From Jaapia argillacea MUCL 33604 (taxonomy: Eukaryota > Basidiomycota > Agaricomycetes > Jaapiales > Jaapiaceae), in assembly GCA_000697665.1 (NCBI GenBank), contig KL197712.1:939412-1003411 (forward strand): a DNA stretch of 64,000 nucleotides, written 5' to 3'. A program made the position numbers and the translations under genes. The notes under the pieces were generated by a model that did no database searches, was not told where the DNA came from, and worked only from the letters and a program-made list of their open reading frames with translations. This document shows, piece by piece, positions 44,926 through 56,700 of this stretch. Positions within the stretch are counted from its first letter, which is position 1. Every line of letters starts with the position of its first letter.

Positions 44926-46243
44926 TTACTCAGGAAAAGCTTCCGACCGAACGGTTTCGATCCAAGAAGCAGCAGCATCGGGGAACTCCCATACCATGAC
45001 GCCAGCATCTAACGAGGGGAAGTCCAGGTGAGATAAGAATAGCGACCGTCGATCAACAATACGTACTCCAGCCTTGTTCAACTGCGTCCTCGACACAGCC
45101 TGCAAGGGTTGCGGCAGCAATGTAACCATTGTTCGCATCTGCGGTTGTGGCAGGTTTTCCGATGACGAGTTTATCAAGACTCACACCGTTTGCGGCAATC
45201 TGGAATAGAGCGGATTCGGGCCAGGTGGAGGAGGAGTTCGTGAGGAGACCTGAACAAGTTGTATACTCCGTTGTTCCCTCTGTTATCATCGATCAATCAA
45301 AGTAAAACGTAGATCGATTTCAGAGCAAACTCACGGTTGTAAAATTGAATGTTGTACTGTCGGTTGGGGCGAGGATATGAACAGAGTGCACGAAAAAGAA
45401 AAGGTTAATGAGACATACCCAGTCGATCATACTTCCCACTTCCTGATCCACGTAGAGGTAGCCTCCTCCAGTCCACATATTGGGAGAGAACCATGGGGCA
45501 ACAGCTGGCACAAAAGGTTAATGAATAACTGAGATCAGCCAAATCAAACTCACGGGCTTGGGTGAGGATGTAGTCGCCTTCTGGGAGCTGGTTCCTCAAT
45601 TCGGTTGTGAAGCTGATGAGCCAAGCCTCAGCAGTTCCAGCATCAAAAGCATCAAAATCCTAACAAAATGTTAAGTATCAATCAACAAATTGTTTCAAGT
45701 TGAAGGTCACTAACCTCATAGTCGACGTCCACACCGTCCAAATCATATTCTATGACCCAAGCAGCCATGGTGTCTGCGGTGGTAATTGGGTCGGCACCAG
45801 ACGTCGTGGGGACATCCGTGGAACCGAACAGAGATACGATAAGTTGGATTCCAGCTGCCGCATACTCCGACTTTATGGTCGCACGCTCCGTCGAGTTCAA
45901 CTCTACCCATGCCTCTGCGTTGTCCCACGCCCCCTCGAGAAGGAGGAATGAAAGAGCACTTCGAGACATTAGCGGAGAGTCTCATGAAAAATGGAGCAAT
46001 ATAAGCCGTCACTCACAAAACATTGTAGCCTTCGACCTCAGAGACAGGAGGAGGGAAAGTACCCGAAACATACTTGTCACTGTAGATGACAAAGTGAGGG
46101 GCAGCAGGTGTTGCACGAGTCAAGATATCTCGAGCTTTGGTAGATAGCTCAGAGAATCCCTGGAGCGGGGCGGAGAGAACTCCAGCTGCCAAGCATACTG
46201 AGGCAGCCGCGAGGCGAGTTAAAGACCTGGCGGAGAAGAGCAT
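44926..46243 (-). CDS. GH18 chitinase-like secreted glycoside hydrolase, first tandem copy
   Basis: GH18 enzymes cut chitin or N-glycan chitobiose cores. The start at 46243 opens a signal peptide (MLFSARSLTRLAAASVCLAA, GVLSAP). Exons follow with short GT-AG introns. Motifs in order: PHFVIYSDKYVSG, EVEGYNVL, LSFLLLEGAWDNAEAW, GIQLIVSLFGSTDVPTTSGA, and the catalytic strand YDLDGVDVDYE (DxxDxDxE, last Glu the acid). Then LRNQLPEGDYILTQA, VAPWFSPNMWTGGGYLYVD, a GTTEYTTCSGLLTNSSSTWP segment, IGKPATTADANNGYI, and VMVWEFPDAAASWIETVR near the end. The SxGG-type substrate strand is modified to VSLFGST. No carbohydrate-binding module or GPI signal is visible. It is tandem to a close paralogue 1.1 kb upstream. 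Confidence 0.9.
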
Positions 46244-46321
46244 GATGGCAGAGCGCTTGGACTAGTATCCTGAGTGGAGAGCCTGAGTAGACCTGAGGGG
46301 GTAAGGGCACAAACGTGGAGA

Positions 46322-46328
46322 ATTTATA
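46322..46328 (-). promoter_or_regulatory. TATA box of the first GH18 gene
   Basis: CCTATAAATTCTCC on the minus strand lies about 80 bases before the ATG, a usual distance. A TATA promoter suits an inducible secreted enzyme. Confidence 0.65.
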
Positions 46329-47322
46329 GGTGCGGGCGGGGGATCGTACATAGCGCGAAGCAAATGGGACCATGAGGAGCAGCTAGGCAGACTCGCGACG
46401 ACCGCATGGATAGGTCGACGCCGAAGTACAATGCCGAGTATAAATGTGGCCATATGCATTTTTGTTACAAAGATGTCCGGAGATTCTTTTATTTCCCCAA
46501 GTCAAGGGCTGCTGCGAGCATAGAGGAACACCGTTTCGTCGCATGGCAGAGATATTCCGAGTGTGTGGCAAATGGGCATTGAATCCGGATACGGCTTCGG
46601 CGCGAGGTAATCGAAGGTATTGTTCGACGGGGAGGAGGGGGAGAACATACAGCGAGGTCCCTAAATGCAGGCTCGGAAGATCACCATGGCAATACTGGTG
46701 AGCGGGAGATAGCATTATTGTCCGGCCTCAGATGATTCGAGCCTTGTGCTTTCGCTTGCGGGATGTATAGCTGAGCTGAGCTGATTGCCCACGCAACCCA
46801 AATTATCTGATGACCCCGGAGGGCAAAGAAGCACATTGAGCGTTCGGTACACACGCGGCACGTCGGGTGAGAAGGAAGTTGACTAGCAAGAACGGTCTTG
46901 CAACAGGCGGCGCGTTCTCGCGTTCCACGCCTCCCAAGAGTGCCTGAAAGCGTCATTGAGAGACAACGTTCAAGGCTTGGGGGACAGAGACGCGACAGTG
47001 GTTCGAGCAACTGAGTGAGGTGGTTGGCACTGGCAAGTGTGTAGAAGTTGGTGACAAGTTCAAATTTGTGACAGACGGATGCGTGACGACCCAGCATAAT
47101 GAGCCACAAGTACAGGTGTACAGACCGCAATAAATACTCCGTATAAAATAGGATCGTAAAGACAGTGACTATCAACAGATATCTAGCATGCCAACCTGGG
47201 CATGTATAAAAGATGATGGAACCGTAGAGCGAGGAGGTCGTCAACCTGTCGACGAGCCGAATAAACGTAAGGGGCAAGGAAACCATGATCAATGGAGGGA
47301 CGAGACTCCTCGGACGGGTACC
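46329..47322. other. Intergenic between the two GH18 genes
   Basis: It holds the upstream control region of the first GH18 gene and the 3' flank of the second. A 203-codon minus-strand frame (46681-47292) has no motif and is probably chance. Confidence 0.5.
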
Positions 47323-48697
47323 CTAATCGTCAACACATTGTTCACCAGGGAACGCGTCACCCCTGACCGTCTCGATCCAAGGCGATCCAGCATCAGGAAA
47401 TTCCCAAACCATAACCCCAGCACCTATGAGCAATGAACATCAATCAGGCGAAAAGTTGTCGCGAGATAAGAAAGAGTACACACTCCAGCCCTTCTGGACA
47501 GCCTGGTCTACACAATCGGCAAGCGTATCTGGGTCGACATATCCGTTACTCGCAGCCGTCTGGGTAGCGGGCTTGCCGATGACAAGCTTGTTGAGAGGCA
47601 CGCCGTTTGCGGCGATTTCGAATATCGAGGATTCTGGCCACGTCGACGACGAATTGGTGAGAAGGCCGGAACACGTCGTGTACTCCGTCGATCCCTCTAA
47701 TGTTAGAAGGAGAGGGGTCAGCTGAGAACGAGAAAATCAACCGAAGACTTACGATTGTAGAATTGAACATTATACTGTTTACACACACGAATGAGCTCCA
47801 TAGGAAACGAAGTGGGGTCGATCAAATTAAAATGAACTCACCCAATCAATCATACTACCAACTTTCTGATCCACGAGTAGGTATCCTCCTCCACCCCACA
47901 CTTTGGGAGAGAACCAGGGGGCAACAGCTGGTGAGGAGGCGGAATAAGACTGTGAGGGAACGCTGGTAGATAGGAGAAACTCACGAGCATGGGTAATGAT
48001 GAACTGCCCGGAAGGGAGATGATTCCTTAGTTCCGTCGTGAAACTAATGATCCATTGTTCGGCTGCGCCAGTGGCTGCGTCAAAGGCATCAAAGTCCTGG
48101 TTCATTAAAATCAGATCCACGCCACGGAAGCGACGCGCGATGAACCCTCACTTCATAATCAACGTCCACTCCATCCAGATCATATTTCTTCACCCAAGCT
48201 GCCATTGTAGAAGCTGTCGCAACGGGATCTGCCCCGCTCGTAGTCGGCGCGTCGGTGGAACCAAATAGGGAGACGATCAACTTGATTCCGGCCGCATCAT
48301 ATTCCGCTTTGACTGCCTTCCTCTCTGCAGCACTCAAAGTGGTCCATTCTTGGGCCTTGTCCCAAGCTCCTTCGAGCATTAGAAAAGAAAGGGAGCTAAA
48401 ATGGAGTGGATGTCAAGAGGAAATTAATGACGACGGAGATCGCCCTTACAATACATTGTATCCTTGGATGTCAGAGGCATTTGGTGCACCATTCACACCA
48501 GAGATATACTTGTCGCTGTAAATGAGAAAGTGTGGTTCGGAAATCGTGGAGTTCGCTAAGATCTCCCGAGCGGTGATGGATAACCCAGTGTGGGGGATCG
48601 GGGCCGCGAGGCTCCTCCCAGAGAGGATCGAGACAGTGATGAACCAAATGAAAGAAATGATTGAGAGAAGCATCTTGAGCCGGCTCAAGGAGGACAA
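47323..48697 (-). CDS. GH18 chitinase-like secreted glycoside hydrolase, second tandem copy
   Basis: It is a paralogue of the gene at 44.9-46.2 kb with the same exon pattern. The start is at 48697, or at the Met eight codons on (48673). Both give a hydrophobic signal sequence (MLLSIISFIWFITVSILSG). Motifs: PHFLIYSDKYISG, IQGYNVL, LSFLMLEGAWDKAQEW, GIKLIVSLFGSTDAPTTSGA, YDLDGVDVDYE with the catalytic Glu, LRNHLPSGQFIITHA, VAPWFSPKVWGGGGYLLVD, IGKPATQTAASNGYV, and VMVWEFPDAGSPWIETVRGD. It ends a few residues later than its twin, with EQCVDD. All family residues needed for activity appear to be present. The two copies likely differ in regulation or substrate preference, which cannot be judged from sequence. 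Confidence 0.9.
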
Positions 48698-48767
48698 GTG
48701 GATGGAGAAGAATTACGGGGAGAAGAACTGGATGACTTGTAGCGTTACGATGCAAGCGCATGATACC

Positions 48768-48777
48768 CGCCATTTAT
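48768..48777 (-). promoter_or_regulatory. TATA-like box of the second GH18 gene
   Basis: TGCATAAATGG on the minus strand lies about 75 bases before the ATG, the same position as the TATA box of the twin gene. Confidence 0.5.
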
Positions 48778-51545
48778 GCAGGCTGTTGGGACAAAGACAT
48801 AAAGGTCAGTGAAGTTGAGGCCACAACGAACAGTGGGGCGGACGTACGCATGGACGTCTGGGCGTCGAGCCATCATATGTAGCGGAAGTGTGGACCTTCT
48901 CGACCCGCCGATGGACAAAGACATCTGAAATCTCTTTGTGGACTCGCGACTTGAGTGGCAATCATATCCGACACATCCCGAAACCACTTCATGGTGAAAG
49001 AATCCTCTCCCAAGATTAGCTTTGTTGAAGATACAAGCTTCTTGAGCTTCCATCATGTAGGTTGAAGAGACAAAGCTCGGACGACTTCATCGGTCCAGAC
49101 TTAGTGCATCAGGATACCAAAGCGTTTGAATTTGAGGGGCACAAGGGGGGACGATGAAGATCAGGAATCCAGGAGGCATAAGATTAGGTCGTGAAAGGAA
49201 CGCGGAGACGCCACGATGGACGGAGCCACGTGCACGAGGCGAGAGGAAACACAAACATAGGCATCGCGAAAGCCTTAACGACAAGCTTTCGCAACGAGGA
49301 GAACTTCCAGTTGGCCGTTGTTTAAACATGGGCTAAGACCTCCGACACGGTGGCAAGCAGCAGCAGGCGATTGAGGCCGACAGTTATGAACGGGTCCTGA
49401 GTGACCCTAAACCCTCACTAAACAATAGCCAATTGATGATTAGATAGGGCGAGAAATCAAAAATAGTGCAGTAGATTGGCGCAGGAGTCCCCGTCGACAA
49501 CTCGAAGCTGGGCGATGAGTGGCATAAGTCAATGGTATTTACCGTACGTCGGAGCTGAAGCACCGGAGAAGAAGGGATCAATTCTCGGACAGGCGCTCGC
49601 GTGGCACTGGTTCGCCACGCGACCATCCTTGTTCCATATTGGAGGACTCTGCTGCTGCCAAACCCCCCTGCAGCCTCACTCTAACCTAATGCCTCCTCAA
49701 TCAAACATTTGAAGCATAGTTGTTCATCTGGTGGTATTGATCCAGAAGTCAAGTTGGCAGAGCCAAGTTGACACACCTCTGCGCCCGCCACGCACATCAA
49801 TAGGAGGGCCTTCGGGAAGTGCCAAGTGACGAGCTGTACCTATGCCCTCACTCGACTATTCGCTCAAGTTTTAGGAACCCACCTTCGAAATGGTCCACGC
49901 GTACGTTTGTTCTCGCGATGTTCCCACTACAGGGCTTGTAGGTTCACACAACGTTTTCTAGTTTTACTCAACCAAATCCTCGAAGCTGTAGTAATATATT
50001 GATCCAGGACAACCCTTCCTCCGCAGGTGCCGTTATACAGCACGCAATGCAGTTCATTACGCAAAAATGGTCACGATTCAACATTTACCCCCGCACTGTG
50101 AGTCGCACAATTACAGGCAATCCAGGGGGAATTCAATCGCTTGCGCCCCAATGCTGCACAAATAGCCACCACGTTAGCTCCAGGTACGCTTTTACGTCCC
50201 CAAAGCTTTCAAACCTTATAGAATTGACTCGACAGGCTATGCCTTATCCTCGCCTTGATTGTTCTCCATGAATAGATTGTCTCGACTCCGGCATCGTCGC
50301 ACTATTTCTCAGCGTTTGCCGATGGAGCCTCGAGGTTCCGACGTTTTATGAGCTAACCAGTCCTGGCTTTGCGGAGAGAGAATGGAGCAATATGCACGGG
50401 CGACTCATTAGCCCAAGGAAGCAACAAACACCCTTGACATCATTCGTTCCAGGGAGAGAAAGATTGGGAGCATCATTGACGGGATCGGAGCTGCTCGTGT
50501 GATGTGGGCATGGTTCTTTCCTGCTGGCCGCCTACCACTTATGGGACCGAACCTGCAGTTCGTCCTGGTTCGCTTCCCAAAGCCGTAAACTCACTTTGGG
50601 TTCTGCCAGGGATGTGTCAATCTATGTCGCTTCTAGTGATCGAAGGCGCTTAACCTTCACCATAGACGCCTTCGCCGTTCGGTCGTTTCACAGCGGAACA
50701 CGAGGTTGACCGGTATCTCCTTATACCACTGCCTCGAGGCTGATGAGATGGGATATCCGCATGACTTAGGGCACAATTGTACAGGTATTCCGACCTTCGT
50801 CCTTATCGGCATCTCGCCCTCATGCTTATCGTTTTCCGTCCAAACTGCCAATCGATCGCTCTGTCATGGAAGGATGCACAACACAGATAGGACAGTACAA
50901 CACGCAACTAAGATAATACAGCCAACCATGGAGAGGGACACATAAAGAAGTATTCCTCACTCGTAAAGTAAAATCCGAGCCAAAATCCAGGCAGCACCGA
51001 AGAAGTGAGACAAATTGCTACAACAGCACATGCATCGAAAGGGGGAGGGGGTTACAAAGGGGTACAAGGGTTGTCCGTAAAAAAATCCAAAGAGTTCAAA
51101 GTCTGGATGGATCTAAAGTGTTTGAAGTTGGTTTGAAGTGTCCAAAAAGTTTCTAAGAGTCCAAACAGTCCATAGGTGGCGCATGAGGTGTGTTTTGTCG
51201 TTTCATGAAGGTGTCGCGCATTTCCTATTCAAAACAAACCAAGTGAAAGTTCTGCGGGAACCGTTAACGTTGCTTCAGATGGATAGCACACAGCATACTC
51301 ACCACAGTACAATTGAGGGCGGCTTGTTCCAACAACGCCAACAAAAGTAATGTGTTCTTGACCAGGAATGTGAAAGGACGGGGTCGTAGGCTGCCTGTAA
51401 TCCGGGTTATCCGTTGAGCTGTCATGTCTTTGAGTATGGGACAGTAAACCAGGAGGGACATATCGAGCTCACGAATTAGCCGCTTCGTTCTAGTCCATAT
51501 CGACGATGTTTCGACGGTATCTGTGATTGCGGTGATTCAGCTTCG
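48778..51545. other. 2.8 kb gene-poor region
   Basis: Only short, overlapping, motif-free frames were found. A patch at 51090-51170 repeats AAAGTTTC/AAAGTCTGG/AGAGTTCAAA-like words (GTTTGAAGT, GTCCAAA) imperfectly. It may contain old repeats, but I recognise none. Confidence 0.4.
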
Positions 51546-51888
51546 TCAATCGAGCACAAGCCCTCCCAGAACATACGGCGCGGATGGTTTGGGGCTTGGA
51601 ACGGATGAAGGCTTGCTGCTAGGGAAAGCAGAGGGAGAGGCACTTCGCTTCGCAACTACCCAATGAAATCAGTTGCTGTAATCGAGTATTCGAGATGCAT
51701 ATCAACTCGGACGTACGCTGAACAGGAGTGGCTTCGTATTTCTCCAAAAATCCGGGCAAAACGCGGACAAACTTAGGTGGTAATGGGGGTTGGCCTCGGG
51801 CAATACGCTGCGCATTGGTCTCCCTCTGTCCCAAAGGGACCGCAGAGACTGCAGCAACGCAAACAGCAAGAACGTAGAAGAATTTCAT
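51546..51888 (-). CDS. Small secreted protein with RGQPPLPP motif, short form
   Basis: Two exons: from ATG 51888 through ATPVQ (about 51720) and on to a stop at 51546. About 90-95 residues. A signal peptide (MKFFYVLAVCVAAVSAVP) is followed by RETNAQRIARGQPPLPPKFV, GFLEKYEATPVQ, then AKRSASPSAFPSSKPSS and a Ser/Pro/Lys-rich end. The N-terminus matches the larger gene at 52.5-53.7 kb (RETNGERLARGLPPLPPTFR). It lacks that gene's folded domain, so it is either a truncated copy or a propeptide-like small protein. The RGLPPLPP motif recurs in many small secreted proteins of mushrooms; its role is unknown to me. The splice junction is inferred from the paralogue. Confidence 0.6.
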
Positions 51889-52457
51889 GAGGTCGTCGTA
51901 GAGAGGGCGTGAATGGAGGAAGGGGGACGGCGGATCGGAGGGTGGGGGGGTAGATTGTATCATCTCCAATTCCGTCAGCTTAAATCGTGAGCCCAAAGCC
52001 TCGTATCTCGGCCTCTAGCTCCGTTCGCAGCCCTTTCCATCTCGTACCAATCTCGTACTGCTCGGAGGTCTAAACCCGGGTGGGATGCACAGCTCGAAAG
52101 AGACTGGTGGTTTGAGCGTAAAGGACCGTGCACCTGCTGACCACAGGTCGGAAGCAATTCAGGAACAAGCGCTTACCAACACCAGCTAATCTTATCATCC
52201 AGTTATCGTGCGTGGCTTCACGGATGGCCTCGAACTCGCGAACTGTTCTCAAACCGAGCCCAACCGCAATGACGTTACCTGGAAATCCTTGATCCGGCTG
52301 GTGACTTGCAAGGGAGAAGCACAAAATATGGGCTCTACAGTGAAATAAGCGTCCTAACTCTGAGGTACATGAAAATGGAATCAAACGCGTCCGTAGAACA
52401 ATCGCGTATTTGGCGAGAAATAGTCCGATACTGTTCATCGTTCGTACAACATACTGT
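51889..52457. other. Intergenic between two small secreted protein genes
   Basis: It holds the promoter of the short form and 3' flank of the longer gene. No coding signal was found. Confidence 0.45.
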
Positions 52458-53663
52458 TCAATTCGGAACGAAAACGAAATTCTGTGAGAAAGAAGCGCAG
52501 GGTGGCTTCAATGACTGCAACGAGGCTGAAACGAGGACAGATAACTCACGACAGCCTGGGCAGTGTACCCCGAGTTTTGAGACACGAAGTTCTGGATATC
52601 GCCGACTAAAGACGTGATATTCTTCTCAACGACGTACGCCGGTACCGCTTCCACCAGAGTGGAGCTAGCATCCGGATTCGCCCATTGAACTAGCGCGTGC
52701 ATAAAAATACGTGTCAACAGAGAATCCTCTTCACAATAAAGACACGAGCCAGGCACCTGAGAGCAGATTTGTGGCCGGGTCAAGTTTCCAGATAGTAGTC
52801 TCGTAAACCGACGTGGATTCCAACCTCTTCAAAGCCCTGGCATACACTGAACCTGAAATAGATAGTCAAACAAAAGCCGTACTGAAAATAATGAGGACAC
52901 TCACTCTGCGGAACAAGCGTTAAGGAAAGTTCACTACAATGCGAAAAGATTAAGAGATATTCCCAGATAACGTCCAACAGACACTTACTTGCTATCCTCC
53001 GACCCAGGGATGAACGTTCCCGGGGCTGCAATGGTAGCACCAAGGAATACTGGAACGGCGGCATCTTCAATATTCTGCGAAATGAAAGGCATAAACAAAT
53101 TGGAGGCCCGCGTGAAAGCGAGGCTTTACCGTGGCAGCTATGTCGGTGAGACCACCAGTGGTCGTTATCTTGACTTGCAAATCATACTCTGAACCCAATC
53201 CGTTCAACGACGCACTAGGGACGAACGTTGATGGATCAGCCTCTGCCAGACAGGCAATGAGGAAGCTGCTCACACGTTGCTACTACTGACGAAGCCCAGG
53301 GAAAGATTGTCCAGGGAGCGAACCAAGATGCGGCCTGCATACCTGTGTAAGTTGACAAATGAATGAGCGAAAAGCAACCGATAATAGGGTAAGAAAGACT
53401 AACGTGGCCGGTGTAGAAGACGGGGCAGCTCTCACAGCCGCTACGGAGGTATGTTGGCGAACCCTTTCTTCATATGATGGATTCACGCTGGACTTACCAG
53501 ATGCAGGAGTAGGGGTATAGGCCTCCTCGCGACCGGGATGCAAACGACGGAATGTGGGAGGCAATGGGGGGAGCCCTCGAGCAAGCCGCTCACCATTGGT
53601 TTCTCGAACAGGAGAAGCGACAACTCCTACAAGCAGAAGAAACAAGACAGCAATAACCTGCAT
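52458..53663 (-). CDS. Secreted protein with RGLPPLPP leader and beta-rich domain
   Basis: Function is unknown. The start at 53663 gives a signal peptide (MQVIAVLFLLLVGVVASP), then RETNGERLARGLPPLPPTFR and RREEAYTPTPASG-like residues. After a Ser/Ala/Pro spacer the domain opens AGRILVRSLDNLSLGFVSS. It continues ADPSTFVPSASLNGLGSEYD, LQVKITTTGGLTDIAAT, EDAAVPVFLGATIAAPGTFI, ELSLTLVPQ, SVYARALKRLESTSVYETTI, and WKLDPATNLLS. It ends VQWANPDASSTLVEAVPAYV and AVNFVFVPN. There are about seven or eight exons with short GT-AG introns. The pattern I/V-x-V-R..LG(F/Y)VS ... IW.LD..T..L..QW.NPD is shared with the gene at 63.2 kb. It recurs in secreted protein families of Agaricomycetes. Exon ends are approximate. 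Confidence 0.72.
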
Positions 53664-53712
53664 CTTGTGTTCCGTTTGAAAGGTTAGCGGCGTCAGCGGA
53701 GGAGAGGATGGA

Positions 53713-53719
53713 CTTTATA
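53713..53719 (-). promoter_or_regulatory. TATA box of the secreted protein gene
   Basis: CTCATATAAAGTCC on the minus strand lies about 50 bases before the ATG. Confidence 0.55.
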
Positions 53720-56700
53720 TGAGACTGCAGCCTGTCCCAGGTCGAACGTTGTCGACAAACCTACCTAAGAATACACTGCGAGCAGCGACTGGACCGAATT
53801 GCAAATGAATGCTCCACCGAGGCATACCTGGTGTTCTTGCCGATTGCGAGAAGGAGGTGACACCTTGCAAGAACCACTCAAAGGTTGGTACGCAGCGTCA
53901 TGGATGCCCTAGTAATAGTACCGTGCCTGATGAACGTATGTCGGATATGGGATGCCGAGGACATACGTCAACCTCATGGTGATCGGGGAGCAGCGATATC
54001 GAGCAAGACGCTCTATTTCTACAGCAACTCGTGCGTTCTGCTGTTGTGCACAGTGAGTGGAGGATTCCTCGAACAGGGAAGTGGATCCGACCATTGGGGC
54101 CGATCTAACGTTTAGCCCAAAGGTTGAGGGATAGCCTTGGCCGCGTTGGGGAGATTGGAAACGGGGTCAGCACCATGTTTCCGGACGTCGAAGTTATCGA
54201 CTATGGAAGAACCAGGAAACGCCAGAGTAACATCACAGTCAGAAAATGGGGTGCATAACGGGGCGTTATATGCCTGTTCGGTGATAATCTAGGAGTTCTG
54301 GAGGTCGATGGGCATATCAGCAGCATGGAAGATACAAAATACGTGATTTTTCGTACCACTGGAGGACCACCGGAGGATAAGAAGCCGATCTACGGTCCTG
54401 ACGCAGAGCATGTAAAATTATTCGGGTGAGCTGCTACCATCAAGGTTGACCGACACCAAGGAAAGGCATGGCACCAAAAGTTGCAAAACATACACAGCGA
54501 CGAGATGGCTGTTGTCAGTGTAGACAGCGAACCCAGCTTGTGCACAGCTAAGTTTGGAGACATCAAAGACTTTCGCAGAAGCTCACAAGCTCGGAAGCGC
54601 AGGTTGGGAAGTGCACGGGCAAGGACGACACGAAGGAAGGAAGCGAGTTGCATCAGCGCGCATCAAAGTCTGAGAACCGGACCGGCGTCCATAGAACTTC
54701 TCGAAGTTTCAGTCAGGTACGGGTGGCTCTGGACGGCAAATGACTCCGCAGGATGAATTGAAGACGTTGAAAGGAGAAAAAGACGACGATGATGATCAAG
54801 CGGTCGCTGCGGAGCATCCTTTAGCGCCGACTGCCAGACTCCTGGATGATGATGGTTTGAATGCGAAAGCCCCAGGTGACACTTCCACACGATCCATGTT
54901 GGCCATTGCTTGTCCAATCACGGCTAACCACACAAAGTCTTGCATGCGATGCGACAAATTTGACCAGACCGACATCACAACTGGACGAAAGTTCCAGTGA
55001 GGAACATCACGACTGGAGGTGATGATGAAGAGACGCAAGTTCGGTCTCGGTCTCGGAAGCATCAGCAATCAGAATGCTTGGGAGCAAGACCCCTCCTGTG
55101 GAATACACACCGAGGCTTCTGGAGCGTGGAACGGTGGGAATGGATCGGGGAGGCCTTGCGTGAATTTCTTGCTATTCTCCTCGCATCGTTGATCGCTGGG
55201 AAGTGAACCAACCAAGCCGCTACCAAAATACCAGAGAAGGGTAGCAGTGAATCGATGTGAACACACTTCCCCATCAATGGGTCTATATATACTGGAAAAA
55301 TTTTGTCATGGAACTCACCGAAACCCCCCACCCAAGCTTTAGCTTCAGGCCCCATTTCACGTTTGTATATTCATAGCTATCTCAGAGATGCAGCGTGTTG
55401 TTGGTGCAGTGGCTAGATGACTGCGGTTTAGTGCTTGGCGGTCGCGGAAAGTCTCAAACTGCGAGGGATGAGATCATCAGAGCATAGATAGGAATCGAGT
55501 TGAACCAAGCAGAAAACGTGGGCAAATCAAGGTCACGTGGTCATAGTAGATGGGGGGAGAGCATCGATAACATTCTCAACGATTTCTTACAAACCGTTAC
55601 ATGCAACATAAACCATGGTGATGCTTCTGTGAACGCTACTGGTGCAGCATGCAAGGTCAAATTCCTTTGATTATGAAGATGAGAAACCAGGAGAAAGTCT
55701 CCGGAACGAGTTGGGCGGGTCTAATTACTATCGTGGAGTCTCCAAGCCTCGGGGGACAAGTTGGTACTTAGGAGAATGAGGAGGAAGTAGTGAAATCATA
55801 CCACCGTGTGGCGGAAGCATTGAAACCATGATAATCCACGTTCGTTGGGGTACGAGGTGAGTGGACTTGAAACTGAAAGTACTGAGTGGAGCTAAGTCGT
55901 CACAGACCAAGTGGTGAGATGGAAATCTCGCTCGAGCAGGCAAGGCAGATAACTGGCGAGTTCGATGACAACGTTGTTGGATGCGACGCGCAGAGGACCC
56001 ACATCGCCTGTGACTTGTTCGCAAAATCGTGTGGTAGGTATCGCCGAGGTGCGGGAACGTGACGAGAACCGAGGTCGTTGTGAAGCGAAAGGATCGGAAT
56101 TTTGGACAAGCAGGAGTGATCCCAAAGCCACCATGCGAACAGAACACCTTCGGGACGCGATAGAGGTCCGACCGTTCCAATCCGAATGAAGGACATAGAT
56201 AGATTGTTGGCGTGGAGTTCGGTTCAAACTACCCAAGACCCAAGGGATGGCCAGTCGCTGAATAAGATCAACGTCGATTGATAGGGTAGGGCTGGATCCA
56301 TAGCTTGTGGATGATAATCTCGGACACCAAAATTTATCGCTGTGAATAGTTTGGGGTGAGCGACATCGTAATCGAAGGCGTAAGGGCTTACCACCGTGGG
56401 ACTCTGCTTGGTGAAACGGCCTGGAACGAACCGAGCAAGTAATCTTAGGTGGGTGTCCTTCCAGCTGTGCATCGGCTTCAACCCTACTTCACACACCCAT
56501 CGCTTTGAAACGTCCGCTTGGGTGACTTGTTATGCTGCGCGCCCAGTCACGGTGAATGCCCATAGCAGGCAGAGAGCGGTAATATGCAAGGAATAGATTT
56601 CATTGACAAGCACGGATGACCAGAAACACGAATATGTACAAGAAGGTAAAGGGAGGACGCGCAGGTTCAGGAGGACACAGCACGTGACCGGCTCGCCAGA

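Noticed and set aside
46681-47292. 203-codon minus-strand frame between the GH18 genes
   Set aside because: There is no motif, no signal peptide and no splice partner, and it lies in promoter/3' flank territory.
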